Positions 19,684-28,019 of a DNA stretch of 64,000 nucleotides are shown piece after piece. Every line of letters begins with the position of its first letter. The first letter of the stretch is position 1. The notes beneath the pieces are model-generated. The model did not search any database. It was not told where the DNA came from and worked only from the letters and a program-made list of their open reading frames with translations. The stretch comes from Flavobacterium phycosphaerae (GTDB lineage: Bacteria > Bacteroidota > Bacteroidia > Flavobacteriales > Flavobacteriaceae): positions 3,209,946 to 3,273,945 of the forward strand of contig NZ_JAAATZ010000001.1 in the NCBI RefSeq assembly GCF_010119235.1, written 5' to 3'. Both the position numbers and the translations under genes were made by a program.

Positions 19684-20193
19684 CAGGTCGAAAATTTCAT
19701 CAACAACCGTAGCCAGATTTTTATCGTCAATATCAACTTTGTGAGCGGCCTGAATATAGAAATAACTGCGGTCAAATAGATTTTTGGCTATAAACTCTTT
19801 CAGCTCGGCTTCGGTTTGGTTAGCTATTAAAGGTCTTTCGCTTTTAGCCTCTTTCAATCTGTCAAAAATAGTACCTATCGAAGCTTTTAAGTAAATTGAT
19901 TCTATGCCTTCACCGTTTAAAAGTAAATGATTATTAGCATAACATGGTGTTCCGCCTCCGGTACTGATGATTATTTTTTTATCGTTTTGGACTAATTGTT
20001 TAAAAAGTTCATGTTCCATCTTTCTGAAATAGATTTCACCGTGCTTTTCAAAAATTTCCCGAATGGATAATTTTACCTTCTCTTCGATTATTTTATCCAA
20101 ATCAACCCAACCCCAATTTAATTTTTCAGCCAATAATTGGGCAATAGTGGTCTTACCGACCCCCATATAACCTATCAAAATTATTTTCTGCAT
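19675..20193 (-). CDS. aroK: Shikimate kinase
   Basis: A 172-aa enzyme phosphorylating shikimate at the 3-hydroxyl with ATP (aromatic amino acid pathway). The Walker A loop is GYMGVGKTT (residues about 8-16), the shikimate-binding Asp and Arg lie in WVDLDKIIEE and YFRKMEHE, the GGG motif is in ISTGGGTPCY, and the lid Arg is in SERPLI. Length is normal. Its 3' end overlaps the convergent phosphoribosyltransferase gene. Confidence 0.96.
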   Translation of the reverse strand: MQKIILIGYMGVGKTTIAQLLAEKLNWGWVDLDKIIEEKVKLSIREIFEKHGEIYFRKMEHELFKQLVQNDKKIIISTGGGTPCYANNHLLLNGEGIESIYLKASIGTIFDRLKEAKSERPLIANQTEAELKEFIAKNLFDRSYFYIQAAHKVDIDDKNLATVVDEIFDLLH

Positions 20194-20264
20194 CGCAATA
20201 AAACCTTATAAATTAAGCCGTTAACAACCATTGTTAAAAAAAGGTAAATTTATAATAAAATTGC

Positions 20265-20296
20265 TTTGAAATATAAATAATAAGGCCTTATATTTG
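20265..20296 (+). promoter_or_regulatory. Promoter of the tRNA-Lys cluster
   Basis: TTTG at 20265-20268, a 20-nt spacer and TATATTTG at 20289-20296 form a near-perfect Bacteroidota promoter 24 bp before the first tRNA. Confidence 0.85.
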
Positions 20297-20320
20297 CACC
20301 CGCATTCAAGAAAAGAAAAA

Positions 20321-20393
20321 GACTCGATAGCTCAGTTGGTAGAGCACAACACTTTTAATGTTGGGGTCCTGGGTTCGAGCCCCAGTCGGGTCA
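20321..20393 (+). tRNA. tRNA-Lys (anticodon TTT), copy 1
   Basis: A full cloverleaf. The acceptor stem GACTCGA pairs with TCGGGTC, the D arm is GCTC...GAGC, the anticodon stem CAACA/TGTTG holds loop CTTTTAA with anticodon TTT, and the T arm CTGGG/CCCAG holds TTCGAGC. 73 nt without an encoded CCA. Confidence 0.97.
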
Positions 20394-20420
20394 CAATTTT
20401 TCTTTTATTTTGATGCTAAA

Positions 20421-20493
20421 GACTCGATAGCTCAGTTGGTAGAGCACAACACTTTTAATGTTGGGGTCCTGGGTTCGAGCCCCAGTCGGGTCA
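20421..20493 (+). tRNA. tRNA-Lys (anticodon TTT), copy 2
   Basis: An identical copy of the preceding tRNA exactly 100 bp downstream, sharing its promoter. Only the spacer differs. Confidence 0.97.
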
Positions 20494-20494
20494 C

Positions 20495-20532
20495 AAAGTA
20501 AAGACGTTGCATTGCAACGTCTTTACTTTTTT
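20495..20532 (+). terminator. Strong hairpin terminator between tRNA-Lys and tRNA-Leu
   Basis: A 16-bp perfect stem (20495-20510 with 20514-20529) with a 3-nt loop, followed by a T-run at 20527-20532. It ends two bases before tRNA-Leu begins, so tRNA-Leu must rely on read-through or on a promoter hidden in this segment. Confidence 0.85.
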
Positions 20533-20533
20533 A

Positions 20534-20617
20534 GGCCACGTGGAGAAATTGGTAGACTTGCCATCTTGAGGGGGTGGTGTTCGAAAGGACGTGTGGGTTC
20601 GAATCCCATCGTGGTCA
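20534..20617 (+). tRNA. tRNA-Leu (anticodon GAG)
   Basis: A class II tRNA with a long variable arm. The acceptor GGCCACG pairs with CGTGGTC (one G-T), the D stem is GAG/CTT, the anticodon stem CCATC/GGTGG holds loop TTGAGGG with anticodon GAG, the variable arm is TTC-GAAA-GGA, and the T stem GTGGG/CCCAT holds TTCGAAT. 84 nt. The accessory island begins right after it. Confidence 0.93.
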
Positions 20618-20624
20618 CGGCTAT

Positions 20625-20665
20625 AATCCCGAAACACTTGATATACAAGGTTTCGGGATTTTTTT
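20625..20665 (+). terminator. Terminator after tRNA-Leu
   Basis: An 11-bp stem (20625-20635 with 20650-20660) with a 14-nt loop and T-run. Just beyond it two GTGAC words occur 6 bp apart (20675-20694), a small direct repeat of unknown meaning. Confidence 0.85.
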
Positions 20666-20705
20666 ATACCTTAGTGTGACTTTTTTGTGACATAAATTTA
20701 TTCTT

Positions 20706-21578
20706 ATGCCAATATATACAAATGGCTCAACATTTCCAATACATAAATTCAACTTATTAAATAACAATAGGTTATTTAGTATTGAAGATATAAATAATTT
20801 AATTTATTATCCAAATCATTTTGACTCCTATGGAGATTTTGTAGACGTAATAAACAATATCGAAATTAGAAATCAACATTTATTGGAAACGATACTGCCC
20901 TATTCCTTCAGAAGAGTATTTGAAAACGATAAAAAAGTAATTTCCAGAAAAGACATTACTTCTCAATCAATAATGGATATAAATCAATTTGTAGTAATCA
21001 CAAATTTAAAGTTAAATCTAAATGACATAGAAAATGAATTGGAATATCTTTCTGATATTGGAATATCTATCAATCGCAAAAGATTTTTAAACGATATCAT
21101 AACATTCACTTATAAATATTTATTCATAAAGTTATCGAAAGTAATCTATTGTCATTCAATTGGTAAATTCAATGAAGTTATGGATTTTAAAAGCCATTAT
21201 GATCAGTATTGTAAATATCAATCCGATCTAGAAACTTCAAATTACACAAAGATTAATTATTATTCAAAAGTCAATTATGTGAATGCCTATTATGAATCGT
21301 TTCAGACTAATGATATCAATCTAATTCAAGATATTCTTTCTGAAATTTTACAATACGATGACGAAAAGAAAATAGTTAAAATACTAAATGACATTATTGA
21401 AAATAATATCCCTTTAGATCCTTCATTAAGCTCAAAGAAAAAAAATAAGTTCCTATTACCCTTTTTTAAATTAATTACTTGTAATTTTTTTTACCGGGAA
21501 TTATTGGGTTATGAATTATCTGATTCAGAATTAATCAATCGCTTCAAAAAATTTCGATTGAAAATGGTGAATATATAA
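20706..21578 (+). CDS. Hypothetical protein, first gene of the accessory island
   Basis: A 290-aa protein that I do not recognise. It is rich in Asn, Ile, Lys and Tyr, with no signal peptide and no clear transmembrane helix. Predicted helices with a short Lys-rich segment (SSKKKNKF, about residue 240) are all that stands out. It lies directly downstream of tRNA-Leu, where an island integrase would often be, but it has no recombinase signature. It stands alone between two terminators. AT content is higher than in the core genes before it. Confidence 0.6.
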   Translation: MPIYTNGSTFPIHKFNLLNNNRLFSIEDINNLIYYPNHFDSYGDFVDVINNIEIRNQHLLETILPYSFRRVFENDKKVISRKDITSQSIMDINQFVVITNLKLNLNDIENELEYLSDIGISINRKRFLNDIITFTYKYLFIKLSKVIYCHSIGKFNEVMDFKSHYDQYCKYQSDLETSNYTKINYYSKVNYVNAYYESFQTNDINLIQDILSEILQYDDEKKIVKILNDIIENNIPLDPSLSSKKKNKFLLPFFKLITCNFFYRELLGYELSDSELINRFKKFRLKMVNI

Positions 21579-21596
21579 ATGAAAAAATATTTAATT

Positions 21597-21640
21597 AAAG
21601 CGTCCTATTTAAAACTATAAGTTTGAAAATAGGACGCTTT
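21597..21640 (+). terminator. Terminator after the 290-aa gene
   Basis: A 14-bp perfect stem (21597-21610 with 21627-21640) with a 16-nt loop and following T-rich sequence. The A-rich 5' flank would also let it act in the other direction. Confidence 0.85.
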
Positions 21641-21690
21641 ATATTTCTGTTTATTCATAACCTTGTACCGTTGTATTAAAATAAATACCA

Positions 21691-21897
21691 ATGGAAAATA
21701 CTAGTAATTCTGAAAAATTCTTTAATCGCTTTGAAGCTGCAGGATATCTAAAAGTATCAACAAAGACCATTGACAGATTAATCCGGGACAATCGAATAAA
21801 AGCTTTTAAACTCGGAAAGCGTGTCCTTATATACTCCGATTCATTAACTGAGGAAAACATCAATGCGGTTAAGCCAAATTTTCAAAATACCCTATAA
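21691..21897 (+). CDS. Helix-turn-helix, excisionase-like DNA-binding protein
   Basis: A 68-aa protein consisting of a MerR/excisionase-type winged helix: FFNRFEAAGYLKVSTKTIDR, then LIRDNRIKAFKLGKRVLIY. This is the usual HTH_17 pattern. Such proteins direct excision or control transfer of integrative elements. Here it is one of the few mobile-element signs in the island, since no cognate integrase is adjacent. It may instead be a small regulator. Confidence 0.8.
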   Translation: MENTSNSEKFFNRFEAAGYLKVSTKTIDRLIRDNRIKAFKLGKRVLIYSDSLTEENINAVKPNFQNTL

Positions 21898-21920
21898 ATT
21901 TTATTGAAATTAAGTTTAAA

Positions 21921-22292
21921 ATGAACGATAATAAAAAACCCATAAAGTGTTTATATTCAGGCGAAGAGTTTATTCCTAAAAAAATCTCTCAACGCTTTGC
22001 TAGTCCTCAAAACAGAATCAAATACAATAATGATAAGGCCAGTAAATTGAAACTTGAAAGAGCATTTATAGACCGACCACTCCATAAAAATAGAAATATA
22101 CTTAAGGAACTTCTTGGAAATAAAACAGAAACTATTGTTCACGAGGAGTTTTTAAAAGGCAGAGGATATAATTTCAATTTAACGACCCACTTTGAGAAAT
22201 GGGAAGGTAAACCCAGCCCATGTGTATATGAGTTTATAATCATAAAATTACCGAATCAACAAATAAAAATTTTGAAAAATGATAGATATTAG
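21921..22292 (+). CDS. Hypothetical protein of mobile-island type
   Basis: A 123-aa basic protein. The N-terminal segment IKCLYSGEEFIPKKISQRFASPQNRIKYNN recalls a short zinc-ribbon-like protein in which most cysteines are lost. Small proteins of this appearance often follow excisionase-like genes in flavobacterial islands; that is my impression and was not checked. It overlaps the next small ORF by 14 bp, suggesting translational coupling. Confidence 0.55.
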   Translation: MNDNKKPIKCLYSGEEFIPKKISQRFASPQNRIKYNNDKASKLKLERAFIDRPLHKNRNILKELLGNKTETIVHEEFLKGRGYNFNLTTHFEKWEGKPSPCVYEFIIIKLPNQQIKILKNDRY

Positions 22293-22452
22293 AAATATTG
22301 AAATTGTGACACCGGATATTCAACGACAGTCCTTGATTGAAAGCAACAACAGATTAAAAACAGTTACTATTTTGTTATTCACAGCCTTAGTTCTATCAGC
22401 TGCTGTTTGCACCTACAATTACTTACACCAAGTGCAAAAAGATGAAAAATAA
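22279..22452 (+). CDS. Small single-pass membrane protein
   Basis: A 57-codon ORF starting at ATG 22279, inside the end of the preceding gene. It starts MIDIRNIEIVTPDIQRQSLI and has one hydrophobic helix (TILLFTALVLSAAVCTYNYL). The overlap and sequence style support a real short gene coupled to its neighbour. Function unknown. Confidence 0.5.
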   Translation: MIDIRNIEIVTPDIQRQSLIESNNRLKTVTILLFTALVLSAAVCTYNYLHQVQKDEK

Positions 22453-22890
22453 GATTTTCATTTTGATTATCTATCCAAATTAATACGGATTAATGTGTAT
22501 CAATATGGATGGAATTTATTTTTATTTAGTTTATATGCGCTTTACATTTAATTGCAATGCAGTTTTATTTTTAATGAATCTATTGATAGTATCGTTTTTA
22601 CATTGAAAATGTAATATATTTGAATTGAAATTTAAAAAAAACAATATAGAATAAAGAATATATAACATTGTAAATATCAATAGCGTAAGCTAATAGTCTT
22701 TCTCCGCGAAACCGGCAAACTTCAGAAGAAATATAGATTATTAAGCAGTCGCTCTCGCAAGGCGTGGGCTTCTCTTATCTATATTTCGGGTGCTTGCCGG
22801 TACCAGCGGAGTTGGGTAATGAGTTTGTCCCACGCTGTTGGTTTTATCTAATCTCTAAAACTCTTGGGACAGGGTAAACCAACCGACAAT
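22453..22890. other. Non-coding gap with folded element
   Basis: A 438-bp gap without a convincing ORF. The left part (to about 22680) is very AT-rich and may contain a promoter. The right part holds the folded element at 22702-22811 and further short complementary words up to the start of the next gene: TGTCCCA near 22826-22832 with TGGGACA at 22865-22871, and GTTGGTTT near 22837-22844 with AAACCAAC at 22876-22883. These cannot all pair at once in nested form. Confidence 0.6.
22702..22811 (+). ncRNA. Long three-tier hairpin, possible structured RNA or recombination site
   Basis: Three perfect paired blocks nest inside each other: CTCCGC (22702-22707) with GCGGAG (22806-22811); ACCGGCAA (22711-22718) with TTGCCGGT (22794-22801); and an 11-bp block (22728-22738 with 22777-22787). 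The inner loop of about 38 nt can form one more short stem. It is much richer in GC than its surroundings. The form suits either a structured RNA leader of the following gene or a folded recombination site like an integron attC. I cannot decide between them, and only one copy occurs in the window. Confidence 0.45.
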
Positions 22891-23421
22891 ATGAAAACTA
22901 TTAAATTAGCATTATTTATTTTAGCTTTTATTCAAAATACAGTAGCTCAATCAAAAAGAGATTTACTGGATGAGATTGAACGATATCAAAAGTCATTAGT
23001 TGAAAATAAACCCTACAACGCCGAAAGACCGCAGGTCTATGAAGCCATGAACGTTTCGGGCGCACAAGAATACCAAAAAGTTTTACGTGAAAGTGAAAGC
23101 AGAGGATTTTGCGAATGGTATTCTGAAAGCGATACTTATAAAGAAACTTTGACATATGAAATCGTTAATGATAAACGACCATTTCGTGTAAACTTTACAA
23201 TAAAAAAAGAGCATCGGGTGAAGAATCTAGATGGAACCTACTCACCTTGGCAAACAAGCTATGACATGTCAAAAAAATATACCTTTAAATTGCAATATGA
23301 AATTTATGTTGCCTTATTTGGACAAATAAAACTTCCTGATGATTTACAGGCAAAAATTGACAAATTCAATGAGTTGCAGACCAAAGACAGAAAAAGAATT
23401 CTTCAAGGAAGAGATTATTAA
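22891..23421 (+). CDS. Secreted hypothetical protein
   Basis: About 176 residues from the ATG at 22891; a longer in-frame start at 22864 would place nine polar residues before the signal peptide. A signal peptide ends near NTVAQS. The mature protein is rich in charged and Tyr residues, with RESESRGFCEWYSESDTY in the middle. No known domain is recognised. It begins a probable pair with the next gene (20 bp gap) and follows the folded element. Confidence 0.6.
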   Translation: MKTIKLALFILAFIQNTVAQSKRDLLDEIERYQKSLVENKPYNAERPQVYEAMNVSGAQEYQKVLRESESRGFCEWYSESDTYKETLTYEIVNDKRPFRVNFTIKKEHRVKNLDGTYSPWQTSYDMSKKYTFKLQYEIYVALFGQIKLPDDLQAKIDKFNELQTKDRKRILQGRDY

Positions 23422-23441
23422 ACCTTTTAACAATTCTATAT

Positions 23442-23783
23442 ATGGAAACTTTCACAGCGTATACACCTGAAGGTGTCAATCAATTTACTTTTGATTCATT
23501 GATAAAAGATAATACTTATCAATTTTTACATTTTGTTCCAATTAAAGGAAGCCCTAAAAAAGTTAGAATGGTTGTTTCATTATTTAATAAAGACAATGTT
23601 CTAATTGAAGAGCGAGATTTCCAATTAGAGATTGATAACTCGGGAAGAAAATACAATGAACATTTTATTGGGTTGTTGCAAAATGGGATGACACAAAAAA
23701 TGATATTTACTGGATTAGATTTTGAAGATAATCACCTTTTAGATAGCATTTGTATTGGTGTTGTAATTGAAGAAGTCAGTTAA
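23442..23783 (+). CDS. Hypothetical small beta-rich protein
   Basis: A 113-aa cytoplasmic protein with no signal peptide. It is beta-strand rich with an internal VRMVVSLFNKDNVLIEERDF pattern and acidic overall. Not recognised. Its position 20 bp after a secreted protein gene would suit a partner or immunity-like role, but nothing in the sequence proves it. Confidence 0.5.
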   Translation: METFTAYTPEGVNQFTFDSLIKDNTYQFLHFVPIKGSPKKVRMVVSLFNKDNVLIEERDFQLEIDNSGRKYNEHFIGLLQNGMTQKMIFTGLDFEDNHLLDSICIGVVIEEVS

Positions 23784-23975
23784 TAAATTATGGGCATATT
23801 TTTAGTAGAAATTTATGTATCATCTCAAACACAATATTAAAGTGCATAACAAATCTAAATTTTGAGCAACGTTAAGAAAGAATACTTATGTAGTTATTTC
23901 AAATAAATGAAAGAAAATGTATATTAAATTGATTTTTTTACTAAACTTGAAATAGAATGATCAACTAATATAATT

Positions 23976-24752
23976 ATGGGGATTTTTAACGATTATGTCA
24001 GTGCTATTGATGAATGTGCAATTCCTGAAATGCCTGTTAACCATATAGCTAATATAAAAAACATAGAAGGATTCCTTGCTAAAAATGGAATTTCCAATGA
24101 TTACCTAATTGAAAAATGTGAAGTTTTTGGTGAACATTACTTATATATTTTCTATGGTAGGGCTGCCTTTAAGCTGAATAAACATGATGCATTTCCAATG
24201 TGTTTCGTTTTTAAAAAACCTACTATACAACCAGTCAAGTCATTCCCATTTGATTCTGGTGCTTTTCACCATGACCGTATGGAAAAGTATTTTTTTAATA
24301 CTAAATTAACGCTGGACGATTTTGATTTTAGTGGGAATAATGATTACATTTATAGGGTCATTAATCATTTTTTTGAGAACAATGCGGCTTACTATGATGA
24401 AAAGAACAAATCTGCTGTGCCTGATGATGGTATTCCGGCAATCAAGGGCTATTTAGAGATGATTGCAGATGACCGTAATGACAAGTTAGATGGCCGAAAA
24501 AGTGCAATTGAGTTAATTTATGATTTTCCCTTTCATTTTAGTAATGGATTGGAATTAGTGATTCTGCCCGAGTTTGATTTAAAATTTTCTACTGGTAATA
24601 TTACCTTCAATCAATTAAAAACCATTTTACAAACACGCTATGGGTGTGACGTAAAAAGTTACTCTAACAGAATGACAGACCCTGTAGAATCAAGTTATAA
24701 AGAAATTAAAAAAATTGTTAAAAGTCATATTAAAAATAACGGCGGATTATGA
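23976..24752 (+). CDS. Hypothetical protein, first of a coupled pair
   Basis: A 258-aa protein without signal peptide or membrane helix. Two conserved-looking stretches stand out: YLYIFYGRAAFKL (about residues 51-63) and VKSFPFDSGAFHHDRMEKYF (about 87-106). Their spacing is reminiscent of an enzyme active-site pair, and I have an unverified impression that YGRPAY and FPFDTGAF words occur together in an uncharacterised family. The stop overlaps the start of the next gene (ATGA, 24749-24752), so the two are made together. Lying beside the Gabija-like pair, it may be a second defence system. Confidence 0.55.
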   Translation: MGIFNDYVSAIDECAIPEMPVNHIANIKNIEGFLAKNGISNDYLIEKCEVFGEHYLYIFYGRAAFKLNKHDAFPMCFVFKKPTIQPVKSFPFDSGAFHHDRMEKYFFNTKLTLDDFDFSGNNDYIYRVINHFFENNAAYYDEKNKSAVPDDGIPAIKGYLEMIADDRNDKLDGRKSAIELIYDFPFHFSNGLELVILPEFDLKFSTGNITFNQLKTILQTRYGCDVKSYSNRMTDPVESSYKEIKKIVKSHIKNNGGL

Positions 24753-25579
24753 CAAAGATGAAGTTTTACGGTTATTTAGATAATGAAGTCATTGCGAGTG
24801 GTTTTTTAATTCCGGTTTATATTGAAGCCGAGAAATTCTTCTTCCATGAGCTATCAAAAGATAACAAGCAAATAATGGGCTTCCGTGAGTTTGACTCAAA
24901 ATCTTATAATCGGGATTCAATTGTTAAATTAAACAAGCCATTACCCGCAAATATTGACGACGAAAGCTATATTGTGGTTAAATTCAATGATACAGTTCAA
25001 TACGGTACTTTTTCAGAAATATTGGATTTAGTTTCTAGGAAGATTTTTGATGGCGAGATTAAAAGCAAAATTCTTAGTGATAATGCAGAGAAGATTTTTG
25101 GAAAAATATTTTTTAAACGAGAGCTACTTGAGGAAGCACTTAAGTTTTTTTCAGCATTAAATATTAGAAAAAGAGCATTAAACGATTACCTATCAAAATA
25201 CAGCGGCTCGCAGCTATTTAGAGTAGCCTCTGGAAACGATTCGAGGTTCGAAAATTATTTTGAAAAGCATGTTATCCAAGCTAACAAAAGGGTATTGAGG
25301 GTACCTGCTAGTGTAGAAGTACTAATGGAAAACGATCATGATGTAATTTTTGCTAATCACGATCTTGGAATACGCTATAATCCGGATTTAGCAGGTATCG
25401 GTATCAAAGCAATGACTTGGAATCGTAATCACGAAGGAATTCATCAAAATATTTGGAGAATCAAAAAGGAAGGTGAAAGGGCATATACTAATCTTTGTAT
25501 TTATGGCACAGAAAATATAGGCATAGAAGTAGCGCGGTTGTCCAACAAAATCTATGAAACGTTTGCTGAAGCAAAATAA
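24749..25579 (+). CDS. Hypothetical protein, second of a coupled pair
   Basis: A 276-aa cytoplasmic protein that I do not recognise. The middle is helical (SRKIFDGEIKSKILSD; KRELLEEALKFFSALNIRKR). The C-terminal half carries VIFANHDLGIRYNPDLAGIG and MTWNRNHEGIHQNIWRIKKE, rich in His, Asn and Asp, which may form a catalytic or metal site. It is translationally coupled to the 258-aa protein and followed by a terminator, so the two form a closed two-gene unit. Confidence 0.55.
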   Translation: MTKMKFYGYLDNEVIASGFLIPVYIEAEKFFFHELSKDNKQIMGFREFDSKSYNRDSIVKLNKPLPANIDDESYIVVKFNDTVQYGTFSEILDLVSRKIFDGEIKSKILSDNAEKIFGKIFFKRELLEEALKFFSALNIRKRALNDYLSKYSGSQLFRVASGNDSRFENYFEKHVIQANKRVLRVPASVEVLMENDHDVIFANHDLGIRYNPDLAGIGIKAMTWNRNHEGIHQNIWRIKKEGERAYTNLCIYGTENIGIEVARLSNKIYETFAEAK

Positions 25580-25595
25580 GCATTAAATAAATTAC

Positions 25596-25624
25596 AAAGA
25601 CTGATCTTGGCAGTCTTTTTTTAT
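25596..25624 (+). terminator. Terminator of the two-gene unit
   Basis: An 8-bp stem (25596-25603 with 25611-25618) with a 7-nt loop and T-run to 25624. Confidence 0.85.
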
Positions 25625-25861
25625 TAGGTGTTATTTGCCCCATTTAGTGTATTCTCGTGTTTTTGATTATATTTGTTTCTATCTACTTTCCTTACTAATT
25701 TTGCATCAAAAAGTTTGTAAAATTTAGTCGACTAATTAAATTTATTCTTACTTTTGACCTGCCCCACCCCTACAAATACCACAAAAGTTTATTTGCAATT
25801 ATCTATCAAAATATTCATTTGATTATTTTGATTGGCTTCATTATTTAACTCATGAAAAATT

Positions 25862-28019
25862 ATGAAAATCAAAAAACTTTACATCAATAATTTTAGAATT
25901 CTAGAAAACTTCGTTATCGATTTAGAAGACGAAATATCTCTGATTATCGGGAAAAATAATTCCGGGAAAACTTCTATTCTTACAATTTTAGATAAATTTT
26001 TAAATCAGCCTGAAAGTAGTAGATTTAGTATCGAAGATTTTAATTTAAATTTTGTGACATCGATAACTAATTTAATTGAAGATTCATTAGAATTAAAAGA
26101 AGAAGATTTTGTTAAAAATTTTTATGGAATTAAGTTAAGGATCCTTTTTGAGTATTTTGACCATGATAATTTTAGCAAAGTTCAGAAATTGATGTTAGAC
26201 CTAGATCCTGAAAATAATTTTATAGTTTTGGGGTTTGACTACTATTTAAATTATGAAAACTACCTAAAAATAAGAGACGATTATAAAGCTTTTAAAAATA
26301 GGGAGACAGGGAAAAAAAATCAAGCAGCATCTTCAAGTCCTCCCAAAAAATATATTGAAAAGACATTTAAAAATTTTATTAAATTAAATTTTCAAGATTA
26401 TTTTACGAACAAAAAAAATCTATTTTCTACGATAAAAGTACTAATGAAATAATTGAAGATAATTTTATTTCAATAGAGGATATAAAACTTTCCGATATTA
26501 TAAATTTCAAACACATTTCGGCACGAAGAGATGTAACGAATAAAGAAACTGACAAAACACTTTCACTGCAAACGTCGAAAATTTACGAAAAGAAAGAAAC
26601 AGAAGAAAGTGAAAGAGAAAAAATTGAGGAGTTTCAAGACACTATTATAAATACAGACGATGAATTGTCAAAAATTTATGAATCCTTCTTTGAAGATATT
26701 ATTTCTAAAATTAAAACACTCGGAGGTATAAAAGAAAATGATTCTGTTTTATCCGTATTATCTACTTTACAATCTAAAGAACTTTTAAAAGGAAACACGA
26801 CAGTATTTTATAAACATGATATTCATGATTTGCCGGAACAATTTAACGGTCTAGGTTATTTGAATTTAATAAGTATGATTTTTGAAATTGAAATAAAAAA
26901 ATATGAATTTCAAAAATCTTTATTAGAAGTCCCATCTGAAATAAATCTTCTGTTTATTGAGGAGCCTGAGGCACATACGCATCCACAAATGCAGTACGTT
27001 TTTATAAAAAACATAAAAACTATCGTTGGTAACGCAATCGAAAAGCAAATAAAAAACACGGCAGGAACAAATAACGTGTTATCAAAAAGTTTACAATGTT
27101 TAATTAGTACACACTCTTCTCATATCGTAGCAGATAGTAATTTCGATGAAATTAAATATTTAAGAAAGATTGGATCAAAAATTGAATCCAGAAATCTTAA
27201 AGAACTCAAGTTTCTTTACAATAAAAAAATAGGCACTATGATTTTTTAAAACAATATTTAACTATCAGTAGAGCTGAAATATTTTTTGCGGACAAAGCTA
27301 TATTAATTGAAGGAGATACTGAACGGATATTACTACCTACAATGATGAAGAAATTAGACATTCAAAATTCTGCATCAGATTTAATAGACAAAAAGATTCC
27401 TCTCTTATCACAAAACATATCAATAATAGAGGTTGGTGCTTTCTCTCAAATTTTTGAATTATTTATTGATTTCATTGGAATAAAATCGCTAATCATCACT
27501 GATTTAGACGCGGTGCAAATGAAAACTGTACAAAATAAAAATGGTAAGGACAGATTAGTTGCCGAAGCTTGTAGGGTTTCAATCGGGACCGATTTTTCAA
27601 ATACTTCATTAAAATACTTCTTAAAAGGAAAGACGTTAGAAGATTTGAAAACATTACCCTTAGAAGAAAAATGTTTAATAAAAGATAGTTCAGGATGGGT
27701 TCCAAATATAAATGGCATATTATGTATAGTATACCAAACAGAATGTAATAGCTACTTTCCAAGGAGTTTCGAAGATTCCTTCTTTGCTATCACAAAAAAT
27801 CTAGATTTAGTAAAGAAAAAACTAGCCAGATTTAGAGGAATTAAAAATCCAAGATATTTTGGCGATTCAAGTAAAGATGTATATGATTTAGCTAATGAGT
27901 GTATAGATAAAAAAACACACTTTGCGCTTGACATCATATATAATAGTAATGATGATTATTCAAACTGGGATATTCCCCAATATATAGAAGAAGGTATATT
28001 ATGGCTGAAGGAAAATTAA
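25862..28019 (+). pseudogene. gajA: OLD-family ATPase/TOPRIM nuclease (Gabija GajA-like), two frameshifts
   Basis: Three fragments (25862-26452, a second running to 27249, and a third from about 27250 to 28019) make one protein of about 719 aa when one A is added to the A8 tract near 26410-26417 and one to the A7 tract near 27222-27228. The N-terminal ABC-type ATPase has Walker A IIGKNNSGKTS (residues 28-38) and Walker B LLFIEEPEAHTHPQ, with a following STHSSHIV His-loop. The C-terminal TOPRIM part has AILIEGDTERILLP and IITDLDAVQ, the acidic metal-binding residues of OLD nucleases. In Gabija, GajA is a nucleotide-gated DNA nuclease acting with GajB. The frameshifts may be sequencing errors, phase-variable slippage or true decay. 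Confidence 0.82.

Noticed and set aside
20594..20617. tRNA-Leu 3' end as attachment site with a matching direct repeat
   Set aside because: I searched by eye near 30.3 kb and near 44-45.3 kb and found no second copy, so no att pair is reported.
22821..22883. Pseudoknot beside the long hairpin
   Set aside because: The complementary words cross and cannot all pair. There is no evidence of covariation, so only the nested hairpin is annotated.
25749..25756. TACTTTTG as promoter of the OLD nuclease gene
   Set aside because: The -7 word fits, but the nearest TTTG upstream is about 31 bp away and not 19-20, so it is not listed as a promoter.
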